A DNA stretch of 51,174 bases from Streptococcus timonensis. Lineage in GTDB: Bacteria > Bacillota > Bacilli > Lactobacillales > Streptococcaceae. This document shows, piece by piece, positions 44,988 through 51,174 of this stretch. The position numbers and the translations under genes were made by a program. The notes beneath the pieces are model-generated. The model worked only from the letters and a program-made list of their open reading frames with translations, searched no databases and was not told the DNA's origin. The stretch spans positions 7,501 to 58,674 of the forward strand of contig NZ_FMIX01000001.1 in assembly GCF_900095845.1 (NCBI RefSeq), written 5' to 3'. Numbering within the stretch: the first letter of the stretch is position 1; each line of letters opens with the position of its first letter.

Positions 44988-45446
44988 TTATTTTCCTTTT
45001 CTATCTACCTCTTGTAGTAACTGTTTAAGCATATTAGCACGGATTTGATTTGCTTCCTCACCTAAAATACGGTCTGGAGCCATAGCTACTAATAAATTCA
45101 TCTCTTGGCTTGTCAGCAAGTCTTGCTCAAACAAGAGTCTTAAAACATCTTCAAAAACAACCTGGCTAACTTCCTCACCTACTGAATACAACAAATCTCG
45201 AAGCATTTCATGATGATTGGAGAATTCGATTCGTCCAATACGAATATAGCCTCCACCTCCCCGTTTACTCTCAACTAGATAGCCTCTACTTTCTGTAAAA
45301 CGAGTTTTGATAACATAGTTAATTTGACTAGGAACTACTTGAAAAGTATCCGCTAATTGGCTTCGTTGCAATTCAACCATACCTGACTGCTCCAGAATCG
45401 CCTTAATATAAGCTTCTATATGGTCTGATGTATTTTTAAATCTCAT
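44988..45446 (-). CDS. ctsR: CtsR, heat-shock repressor of clp genes
   Basis: 152 residues. N-terminal winged helix (LADTFQVVPSQINYVIKTRF) and the Gly-rich wing SKRGGGGYIRI, the CtsR thermosensor, then a dimerisation domain. It represses clp genes through TTTGACC-type heptads; one such box lies in its own promoter. ATG after GAGGTGGAG. Confidence 0.95.
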   Translation of the reverse strand: MRFKNTSDHIEAYIKAILEQSGMVELQRSQLADTFQVVPSQINYVIKTRFTESRGYLVESKRGGGGYIRIGRIEFSNHHEMLRDLLYSVGEEVSQVVFEDVLRLLFEQDLLTSQEMNLLVAMAPDRILGEEANQIRANMLKQLLQEVDRKGK

Positions 45447-45470
45447 AGCACTCCACCTCTTTCTTTAAAC

Positions 45471-45516
45471 CTTGACTATCTTTGACTATTATACCGAATT
45501 TTTCGATTTTTTTAAA
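45471..45516 (-). promoter_or_regulatory. ctsR promoter with CtsR box
   Basis: TTTAAA (45511-45516) - 17 bp - TATAAT (45488-45493). Immediately downstream is AGTCAAAGATAGTCAAG (45471-45487), two mismatches from GGTCAAANANRGTCAAA, so CtsR would block the start site. Confidence 0.88.
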
Positions 45517-45558
45517 GAAAAAAGAGAGTAAGTAAAGAATAAACTTCACCCACTCTCT
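45517..45558 (-). terminator. Terminator of the thiamine-precursor transporter operon
   Basis: AGAGAGT / ACTCTCT stem with a long loop, then TTTTTTC on the minus strand. Confidence 0.75.
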
Positions 45559-45564
45559 ATGTTT

Positions 45565-46293
45565 CTAATTATTTAAGCCTAATTCCCCTAATATCTGGCG
45601 TTTATAGGCAATTTTTTGAACTTCCTTGTCTTCGCCTGCAGACCAATCAAGTTTGACTTCAGAAACAATCTGCCCCGGCCGATTTTTTAGGATGTAGATG
45701 CGATCACTGAGATTGAGGGCCTCCTCGATACTATGCGTGATGATGAGCGTCGTCAACCCTAGCTGTTTGTGAATCTCCAAATACCAAGCGTGGAGTTCCA
45801 TCTTAGTCATCTCATCCAAGGCACTAAAGGCCTCGTCTAGAAGAAAGAGCTTATGGCCAAAAAGGTAGGTACGGAGCAAGGCTACACGCTGCCGCATCCC
45901 TCCACTGAGTTCATGAGGATACTTATCCCTTACAGCCGTCAACTGAAAGGTAGTAAGGATTTCATCTGCTTTAGCAATAGCTTCTGCCTTATCCACTTTT
46001 TGAATCAAGAGGGGCAGGATGATATTACCAAGTACCGTCTTGTGTTCCAGGAGCAGGTCCTTTTGTAGCATATAGCTTACACGCCCCTTGGGATTTTCCT
46101 CACCGTCAAGAATGATACGTCCAGACTGGACTTCTAAAATCCCTGCAATCAGGTTAAAGAGAGTGGTCTTCCCTACACCACTGGGTCCTAGGATAGAGAC
46201 CACTTCACCTAAAGTCACTTGTAGGTTGATATCCTCTAAAATCTTCTCCTCACCATAGGCATAACTTACGTGTTCTAGTCTAATTTCTGTCAT
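45565..46293 (-). CDS. thiZ: ABC transporter ATPase, probable HMP/thiamine-precursor uptake (ThiZ-like)
   Basis: 242 residues, SsuB/TauB-like ATPase: Walker A GPSGVGKTT, signature LSGGMRQR, Walker B LFLLDEAFSALD, switch His in IITHSIEEA. It drives the ThiXY transporter. Start overlaps the thiY stop by one base. Confidence 0.88.
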   Translation of the reverse strand: MTEIRLEHVSYAYGEEKILEDINLQVTLGEVVSILGPSGVGKTTLFNLIAGILEVQSGRIILDGEENPKGRVSYMLQKDLLLEHKTVLGNIILPLLIQKVDKAEAIAKADEILTTFQLTAVRDKYPHELSGGMRQRVALLRTYLFGHKLFLLDEAFSALDEMTKMELHAWYLEIHKQLGLTTLIITHSIEEALNLSDRIYILKNRPGQIVSEVKLDWSAGEDKEVQKIAYKRQILGELGLNN

Positions 46294-47300
46294 TATTTTA
46301 CAAATTCGTTAGTGAATCCTTTATCAGTCAAGTCTTCCTTAAGGATACCATTTTCTTTATCCCATTTGTAGAAGGCATTCCAGCGATCAGCATCAAACTG
46401 TCCCCATTTTTCCTTATCACTTGCATATTCTTTTGACAAGTATTTTTGAGATTCAATGACAAAGTCACGTTTATCCTTTAACTCAGGGGCATTCTTGATC
46501 AAGATATCAGCCGCTTCTTCTGGGTGATCCATAGCGTATTGGTAACCTTTTTTAATAGCTTGGATGACTTTACGAGCTTCTTCTTTGTTGTCTTTCAGAT
46601 AGTCATTGTTAGCGATGATAACTGGTGAGTAGTAGTCAAACTCTTTGACGTAGTCTTTCAAATACATAAAGTTGGCATCCACTCCTTGAGATTTAGCAAG
46701 AATACCGTCCCAACCATAATAAATCCAAGCAGAGTCAAAAACTCCATTGGCAATCGGTGTGATCGAGTTCGAATCGTTGTTTGGTACTTTTTCAACCTTC
46801 TCAAAGTCTCCACCTTGAGATTCTACCAAGGTTTTCAGCATAGCAAGCTCAGTTGGATCATTCCAAGTTCCGTATTTCTTACCAACCAAGTCTTTAGGAC
46901 TATTGATATTGTCAGACTTACGAGAGATAATCCCTGATGTATTGTGCTCAACGATAGCTGCAACGGCAGTAATACCTGCTCCTTTTTCCAATTTCTTAGC
47001 CATGTAATCTTGGAAATAAATAGCAAATGGCGCCTTGCCATTGATAACCAAGTCAGATGAACTTTCTTCTGGTGGCAATTTCAAATCAACATCCACTCCA
47101 GCTTCTTTGAAATAACCTTTTTCTTTAGCTACATAAAGCCCTGTATGGTTGGTATTGGGTGTCCAGTCTAGGATAAAGTCAATTTTTTTGAGTTCTGCTT
47201 CTTTGTTATCCTTAGAAGCTGTTCCTTGCCCACAAGCCACAAGCACGACAGCTAGAAGAGCTGTTACAATCGTTAAAAACACTTTCCATGTTTTCTTCAT
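46293..47300 (-). CDS. thiY: Substrate-binding lipoprotein, NMT1/THI5-like (ThiY-like)
   Basis: 335 residues. Lipobox LVAC (Cys23), then the NMT1/THI5 fold: IDFILDWTPNTNHTGLYVAKEKGYF (about 40-64), GTWNDPTELAMLK. This fold binds the pyrimidine HMP or formylated derivatives, which are salvaged for thiamine. The operon sits under a TPP riboswitch, which supports the role. ATG after AGAGGAAA. Confidence 0.9.
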   Translation of the reverse strand: MKKTWKVFLTIVTALLAVVLVACGQGTASKDNKEAELKKIDFILDWTPNTNHTGLYVAKEKGYFKEAGVDVDLKLPPEESSSDLVINGKAPFAIYFQDYMAKKLEKGAGITAVAAIVEHNTSGIISRKSDNINSPKDLVGKKYGTWNDPTELAMLKTLVESQGGDFEKVEKVPNNDSNSITPIANGVFDSAWIYYGWDGILAKSQGVDANFMYLKDYVKEFDYYSPVIIANNDYLKDNKEEARKVIQAIKKGYQYAMDHPEEAADILIKNAPELKDKRDFVIESQKYLSKEYASDKEKWGQFDADRWNAFYKWDKENGILKEDLTDKGFTNEFVK

Positions 47301-47336
47301 TTATATTTCCTCTTTTCTTTTTACAAAACGCTTCTT

Positions 47337-48095
47337 TTAAGCACGTTTCCATTTAATCACATATTTTTCACTGATATCGACTAGCCTCATACCCAGAAGG
47401 CTAATCAGCGATACCAGAATAATAATTGCGAACATGGTGTCATACTGAAACAGTTTCTTGGACTGAATCATATAGACACCAAGTCCTTCAAAGCCTCCCA
47501 ACCACTCAGATACCACTGTTGTAATGAAAGCATAGGAGACACTGACCCTCAGACCTGCATAAAAGTAGGGCAGGCTGACAGGGATTTTAAAATGCCACAG
47601 GATTTGCCAAGGATTCGCTCTCATCAAACTAAACAAGGTCAGCATGTCCTTGTCGCAATGCCTAAAACCATCTAAAATACTAACGATGATAGGAAAAGTA
47701 GTCGTCAAGATAATCAAAACAATCTTGGGCAAGATTCCATAACCCAACCATAAAACTAGGATAGGGGCTATGGCAATTGTCGGTATGGTCTGGACAACTA
47801 CCATCATGGGGTAAATCAAGTCATTGAGCCAACTCAGGCTATCCATAAGGACTGCCATGATACAGGCTATCAAGACACCCAAGACTAATCCTAATAAGGC
47901 TACTCTCAAGGTTGCCCAACTATGGTACCAGAGAAATTCTCTGTCACGAACAAAAGACTGGAGAATCTCAAGTGGCGTCGGTAGGATGAACTTTGGTAAG
48001 AGTTGTAAGAATCCCGCCACCTGCCAAACGGATAAGACACCCAAAAATCCTAGCAGACTAATATGCCGTCTCATTATACTTTTCAAGTTTCTCAT
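47337..48095 (-). CDS. thiX: ABC transporter permease (ThiX-like)
   Basis: 252 residues, six-helix BPD-type permease with the EAA-like loop DGFRHCDKDMLTLFSLMRANPWQI. It is the membrane channel for the thiamine precursor. The first ATG (48095) overlaps the preceding gene by 38 bases; ATG 48074 is a possible alternative, and neither has a strong ribosome site. Confidence 0.87.
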   Translation of the reverse strand: MRNLKSIMRRHISLLGFLGVLSVWQVAGFLQLLPKFILPTPLEILQSFVRDREFLWYHSWATLRVALLGLVLGVLIACIMAVLMDSLSWLNDLIYPMMVVVQTIPTIAIAPILVLWLGYGILPKIVLIILTTTFPIIVSILDGFRHCDKDMLTLFSLMRANPWQILWHFKIPVSLPYFYAGLRVSVSYAFITTVVSEWLGGFEGLGVYMIQSKKLFQYDTMFAIIILVSLISLLGMRLVDISEKYVIKWKRA

Positions 48096-48348
48096 CGATG
48101 CTTAAAATCTCTCCTATATTTATTTTCACATTGGCAAAAACATTGTCTGCCCCTTGACCAGCTACCTCCAACGCTTCTTTAAGAATACACATGAGTTCAT
48201 CAAACTCTCCCTCTAAAACTGTTTCAAAGGGAGTCGCCACCATGGTCACTCCTTGAGTTTGCAGATATTCAATAACCTTATCAATTACCGCTATACGATC
48301 AATCCCCTGTGATAGGGGCAGGACTTGTAAAGCAATGCTTGCCTTCAT
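48058..48348 (-). CDS. Thiamine-binding protein of the MTH1187/YkoF family
   Basis: 96 residues of ferredoxin-like fold (DUF77): ASIALQVLPLSQGID at the start and GVTMVATPFETVLEGEFDEL are typical. Family members bind thiamine or HMP. It is the first gene behind the TPP riboswitch and overlaps the permease gene. ATG after AAGGAGG. Confidence 0.85.
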   Translation of the reverse strand: MKASIALQVLPLSQGIDRIAVIDKVIEYLQTQGVTMVATPFETVLEGEFDELMCILKEALEVAGQGADNVFANVKINIGEILSIDEKLEKYNETAY

Positions 48349-48382
48349 TAAAACCTCCTTCTAATTTACAGTCTTCCTTTGT

Positions 48383-48417
48383 AAAAAAAGAAAAACCTCT
48401 TTCATATATGAAAAAGG
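48383..48417 (-). terminator. Riboswitch-controlled terminator
   Basis: Hairpin CCTTTTTC / GAAAGAGG with loop ATATAT and a T-rich run on the minus strand, between the TPP aptamer and the first gene. It is the likely OFF-state terminator. Confidence 0.8.
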
Positions 48418-48439
48418 TGCAAAATTAGGCCAAGTATTC

Positions 48440-48516
<77 letters not shown>

Positions 48517-48532
48517 TATATTATATGGATAT

Positions 48533-48561
48533 ATAATAGCCTAATAATGACCTAATGTCAA
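48533..48561 (-). promoter_or_regulatory. Promoter of the TPP-riboswitch operon
   Basis: TTGACA (48556-48561) - 17 bp - TATTAT (48533-48538). Confidence 0.8.
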
Positions 48562-48574
48562 GGTTTCTGCTCAT

Positions 48575-48602
48575 ATAAAAAGAGGCGTTCATTCGCCTCT
48601 TA
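48575..48602 (-). terminator. Terminator of the cardiolipin synthase gene
   Basis: AAGAGGCG / CGCCTCTT stem with GAATGAA-type loop and T5 on the minus strand. Confidence 0.88.
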
Positions 48603-48634
48603 CTCTATTATTATTTGCATTTCAGCCATTTTAT

Positions 48635-50167
48635 TTACAGCATAGGTGCAAATAACTGTGTCACTTCTTTTATCAACATTTGATACCAAGTAGGATTTAT
48701 GGTGTCAGAGAAGATTTCTTGAGATTGTTCAAAAATATTTTCAAAATCCTTGTGAATATCTGCTATTGACTCTGTCTTGTACAGTAATACTGCATTTTCA
48801 TAGTGGTGAACCAAACTACGATAATCTAAGTTAATCGTACCTACAGCTGCAAACCGACCATCAACAATGATTTGTTTACTATGAATAAATCCAGGAGTAT
48901 ATTCGTAAATACGTACCCCAGCTGATAAAAGATCTGGATAAGCACCTCTTGTTACAAGCTGAATGAGCTTCTTATCTGGTATATAGGGGGTAACTATTCG
49001 TACATCTACACCACGCATAGCTGCATTTTTAATATCCTCCGTCAAATCATAATCAATGATTAAGTAAGGAGTAGTGATATATACGAAATCTGTTGCTTGA
49101 TTAATCAAGTTTTGATAAACTATTTTCCCTACCTTAGATTTATAGATTGGCTTTGGTCCGCTTCCATAAGGAATGCACAAACCAGGAGCCGGAACAGCTT
49201 GATGCTCTATACGATATTGATCAAAATTACTAATATCTCCACCGTTAATATACCAGTTCATAAGAAATAGTCTTGTAAAAGCTTGAACAGCCGGACCATC
49301 TATCCTAATGCCGCTATCTTTCCAATAACCAAAGCGTTCAATATGATTGATGTATTCATCAGCTAGATTGATTCCCCCAGTATAAGCAATCTGTCCATCA
49401 ATCACCAAGATTTTACGGTGATCACGGTTATTATAAGTTACTGTCATTCGAGGAATTACTTTGTTAAACTTATGAGTCTCAATCCCTTTAGATCTCAAAT
49501 GTACTGTATAATCTCCTGGCAAAGTAACCATACAGCCAATATCATCGTAGAGCATCTTGATTTCAACACCTTGAGCAGCCTTTTCTTCGAGAATCTCACG
49601 TATGCTGTCCCACATCACCCCTTCGTCAACTATGTAGTACTCAAGAAAAATGAACTTTTCTGCACTTCTTAAGTCCTCTAACATTTGCTGCCACATATCT
49701 TCACCAGAAGAAAAAAACTTAGAAGCAGTTTGGTCATAGACCTCTGAGTTGCTATCCATACTCAGCAGAGATTTTATAATACCATAAGCGGACTTATCCC
49801 GCTCTTCTAACTGGTGATGGAGGTTGTTACCAGTATCCTCATGAAATGCGATAACTTTTAATTCCTGAAGCTGTTTCAGTTCCTTTTTTGATAATCTTCT
49901 CTCACCAAACATGATATAAAGCAGTGGACCAAATACCGGAAAAAAAGCAACTAAAAGCCAGGTAACCTTGCTCTCTGGTGACATATTCCGATTGACAATC
50001 GATAAGATTGTCGCCACACTTATCAAAACAACAAGAATAATCCAAACATATGGTACTATCTGACTTAAGAATAAAAACAAACCAAAAATCAGAATTAATT
50101 CTATCAGTATGATTGTAATGCTAAAACCATACTTTGACATCAATAATCGAAATTTCCTAAAACCCAT
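48635..50167 (-). CDS. cls: Cardiolipin synthase (phospholipase D family)
   Basis: 510 residues. Two N-terminal membrane helices (about 15-33 and 38-56) and a short hydrophobic third segment precede two HKD catalytic motifs: HRKILVIDGQIAYTGG (about 255) and HSKQIIVDGRFAAVGT (about 428). It condenses two phosphatidylglycerols to cardiolipin at the membrane. The start is ATG 50167 with a weak ribosome site; ATG 50140 is an alternative that would keep both helices. Confidence 0.93.
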   Translation of the reverse strand: MGFRKFRLLMSKYGFSITIILIELILIFGLFLFLSQIVPYVWIILVVLISVATILSIVNRNMSPESKVTWLLVAFFPVFGPLLYIMFGERRLSKKELKQLQELKVIAFHEDTGNNLHHQLEERDKSAYGIIKSLLSMDSNSEVYDQTASKFFSSGEDMWQQMLEDLRSAEKFIFLEYYIVDEGVMWDSIREILEEKAAQGVEIKMLYDDIGCMVTLPGDYTVHLRSKGIETHKFNKVIPRMTVTYNNRDHRKILVIDGQIAYTGGINLADEYINHIERFGYWKDSGIRIDGPAVQAFTRLFLMNWYINGGDISNFDQYRIEHQAVPAPGLCIPYGSGPKPIYKSKVGKIVYQNLINQATDFVYITTPYLIIDYDLTEDIKNAAMRGVDVRIVTPYIPDKKLIQLVTRGAYPDLLSAGVRIYEYTPGFIHSKQIIVDGRFAAVGTINLDYRSLVHHYENAVLLYKTESIADIHKDFENIFEQSQEIFSDTINPTWYQMLIKEVTQLFAPML

Positions 50168-50230
50168 AACTTACACTCATTTACAACATAATCTGTCATT
50201 TACAATTTTTAAAAACAACTATTAATTACT

Positions 50231-50260
50231 AGTATACCTTAGTTAAGGTAAAGATAGCAA
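50231..50260 (-). promoter_or_regulatory. cls promoter with internal palindrome
   Basis: TTGCTA (50255-50260) - 18 bp - TATACT (50231-50236). The dyad TACCTTAGTTAAGGTA (50235-50250; 7-bp arms) fills the spacer and touches the -10, a position for a repressor or an activator that remodels the promoter. Confidence 0.55.
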
Positions 50261-50308
50261 CTATTTTTAAGAAATTAAGAATTTAAAAAAAGAAAGTATA
50301 ATGAAAAT

Positions 50309-50329
50309 AAAAAAAGACCTACTTGGTCT
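50309..50329 (-). terminator. Terminator of the rRNA-tRNA transcript
   Basis: AGACC / GGTCT stem followed by TTTTTTT on the minus strand, just past tRNA-Pro. Confidence 0.7.
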
Positions 50330-50348
50330 ACTAAATAAGCTATATTAA

Positions 50349-50422
50349 TCGGGAAGACAGGATTCGAACCTGCGACACCTTGGTCCCAAACCAAGTACTC
50401 TACCAAGCTGAGCTACTTCCCG
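50349..50422 (-). tRNA. tRNA-Pro (TGG)
   Basis: 74 nt; anticodon TGG in loop TTTGGGA; acceptor CGGGAAG pairs fully; T-loop TTCGAAT. Last tRNA of the cluster. No encoded CCA. Confidence 0.97.
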
Positions 50423-50437
50423 AAGTAAATAAAAAAA

Positions 50438-50511
50438 TGCACCCTAGAGGAGTCGAACCTCTAACCGCCTGATTCGTAGTCAGGTACTCTATCCAGTTGA
50501 GCTAAGGGTGC
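50438..50511 (-). tRNA. tRNA-Arg (ACG)
   Basis: 74 nt; anticodon ACG in loop CTACGAA; acceptor GCACCCT. No encoded CCA. Confidence 0.97.
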
Positions 50512-50518
50512 TCATTTA

Positions 50519-50604
50519 TGCCGAGGACCGGAATCGAACCGGTACGATCGTTACCAATCGCAGGATTTTAAGTCCTGTGCGTCTGCCAGTTCCGCCACCC
50601 CGGC
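50519..50604 (-). tRNA. tRNA-Leu (TAA)
   Basis: 86 nt with the long variable arm of Leu tRNAs; anticodon TAA; acceptor GCCGGGG with one G-U pair. No encoded CCA. Confidence 0.97.
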
Positions 50605-50611
50605 CTCTCTA

Positions 50612-50683
50612 AGCGAACGACGGGATTCGAACCCGCGACCCCCACCTTGGCAAGGTGGTGTTCTACCACTGAACTACGTTCGC
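50612..50683 (-). tRNA. tRNA-Gly (GCC)
   Basis: 72 nt; anticodon GCC in loop TTGCCAA; acceptor GCGAACG; discriminator U, as usual for Gly in Firmicutes. Confidence 0.97.
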
Positions 50684-50710
50684 ATTCATGAGTCTGAATA
50701 TTAAAAAAAA

Positions 50711-50783
50711 TGCCGGCTACATGACTTGAACACGCGACCCTCTGATTACAAATCAGATGCTCTACCAACTGAGCTAAGCCGGC
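50711..50783 (-). tRNA. tRNA-Thr (TGT)
   Basis: 73 nt; anticodon TGT in loop TTTGTAA; acceptor GCCGGCT. Confidence 0.97.
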
Positions 50784-50795
50784 CTATTTCTATTA

Positions 50796-50877
50796 TGCGG
50801 GTTAAGGGACTTGAACCCCCACGCCGTTAAGCGCCAGATCCTAAATCTGGTGCGTCTGCCAATTCCGCCAAACCCGC
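50796..50877 (-). tRNA. tRNA-Leu (TAG)
   Basis: 82 nt with a long variable arm; anticodon TAG in loop TTTAGGA; acceptor GCGGGTT. Confidence 0.97.
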
Positions 50878-50882
50878 AATGA

Positions 50883-50955
50883 TGACCCGTACTGGGCTCG
50901 AACCAGTGACCCATTGATTAAAAGTCAATTGCTCTACCAACTGAGCTAACGAGTC
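50883..50955 (-). tRNA. tRNA-Lys (TTT)
   Basis: 73 nt; anticodon TTT in loop CTTTTAA; acceptor GACTCGT with one T-G pair. Confidence 0.97.
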
Positions 50956-50973
50956 AAATAACTTTCGTTATTA

Positions 50974-51046
50974 CGGTCCCGACGGGAATCGAACCCGCGA
51001 TCTTCGCCGTGACAGGGCGACGTGATAACCGCTACACTACGGGACC
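50974..51046 (-). tRNA. tRNA-Asp (GTC)
   Basis: 73 nt; anticodon GTC in loop CTGTCAC; acceptor GGTCCCG; discriminator G, the Asp identity base. Confidence 0.97.
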
Positions 51047-51048
51047 TA

Positions 51049-51121
51049 TGGGAGTTAACGGGATCGAACCGCTGACCCTCTGCTTGTAAGGCAGATGCTC
51101 TCCCAGCTGAGCTAAACTCCC
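51049..51121 (-). tRNA. tRNA-Val (TAC)
   Basis: 73 nt; anticodon TAC in loop CTTACAA; acceptor GGGAGTT. Only two bases separate it from tRNA-Asp, and it directly follows 5S rRNA. Confidence 0.97.
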
Positions 51122-51125
51122 TCTA

Positions 51126-51174
51126 GCTAAGCGACTTCCATATCTCACAGGGGGCAACCCCCAACTACTTCCGG
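51126..51174 (-). rRNA. rrf: 5S ribosomal RNA, 3' end (partial)
   Basis: The minus strand reads GTAGTTGGGGGTTGCCCCC then TGTGAGATATGGAAGTCGC, the end of streptococcal 5S rRNA. The 5' part and the rest of the rRNA operon lie beyond the window. Confidence 0.93.

Overview
The window looks like chromosomal DNA of a mitis-group Streptococcus (S. mitis / oralis / infantis / pneumoniae relatives). The evidence is AT-rich DNA with strong GGAGG-type ribosome binding sites, YSIRK/LPxTG surface proteins (a PavB-type SSURE adhesin beside a response regulator, and a CshA-type fibril protein), adcRCBA, dltXABCD, ctsR-clpC, and an rRNA-linked tRNA cluster. Species cannot be fixed from sequence reading alone. 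I see no phage, insertion sequence, CRISPR array or conjugative module. All genes look intact except the two cut by the window edges.

Layout. 1-5.5 kb (minus): the N-terminus of an OmpR-type response regulator preceded by pavB, then K+ uptake genes ktrA and ktrB and a nucleoside phosphorylase. 5.7-6.8 kb (plus): a DUF3290/DUF421 membrane pair. 7.0-9.9 kb: a secreted beta-helix-like lipoprotein divergent from a VTC-domain/DUF4956 pair, a poorly understood polymer-type cluster. 9.9-16.1 kb (minus): an acetyltransferase and a 1.8-kilo-residue CshA-like fibril. 16.4-23.7 kb (minus): rpoB-rpoC with a structured leader. 24.2-26.8 kb: a persulfide-response cassette of rhodanese, CoA-disulfide reductase-rhodanese fusion and rhodanese, with a CsoR/CstR operator and a convergent CstR-like repressor gene. 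26.9-31.3 kb (minus): a VOC protein and the zinc uptake operon adcRCBA. 31.6-36.0 kb (minus): dltXABCD for teichoic acid D-alanylation, including the 43-residue DltX. 36.3-38.2 kb (plus): hslO and a dihydrouridine synthase gene. 38.2-39.5 kb: a lipoprotein and a small membrane protein. 39.7-42.3 kb (minus): NAD salvage genes nadR-pnuC-Nudix. 42.5-45.4 kb (minus): ctsR-clpC under a CtsR box. 45.6-48.5 kb (minus): a TPP-riboswitch-controlled thiamine-precursor ABC transporter. 48.6-50.2 kb (minus): cardiolipin synthase. 50.3-51.2 kb (minus): nine tRNAs following a 5S rRNA.

How it fits together. Much of the window serves the cell surface and envelope (PavB, CshA, Dlt, Cls) and nutrient or stress homeostasis (K+, Zn2+, thiamine, NAD+, reactive sulfur, protein quality control). 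Several regulatory circuits can be read directly: AdcR, CtsR and CstR-type operators, a TPP riboswitch with a terminator platform, and large dyads upstream of pavB, dlt/hslO and cls. The best candidates for new biology are the lipoprotein/VTC/DUF4956 cluster, a possible attenuator in the rpoB leader, the pair of apparently leaderless genes (ktrB, hslO), the NrtR-like Nudix protein in the NAD operon, and recurring TTTAAG-type elements upstream of three envelope loci.
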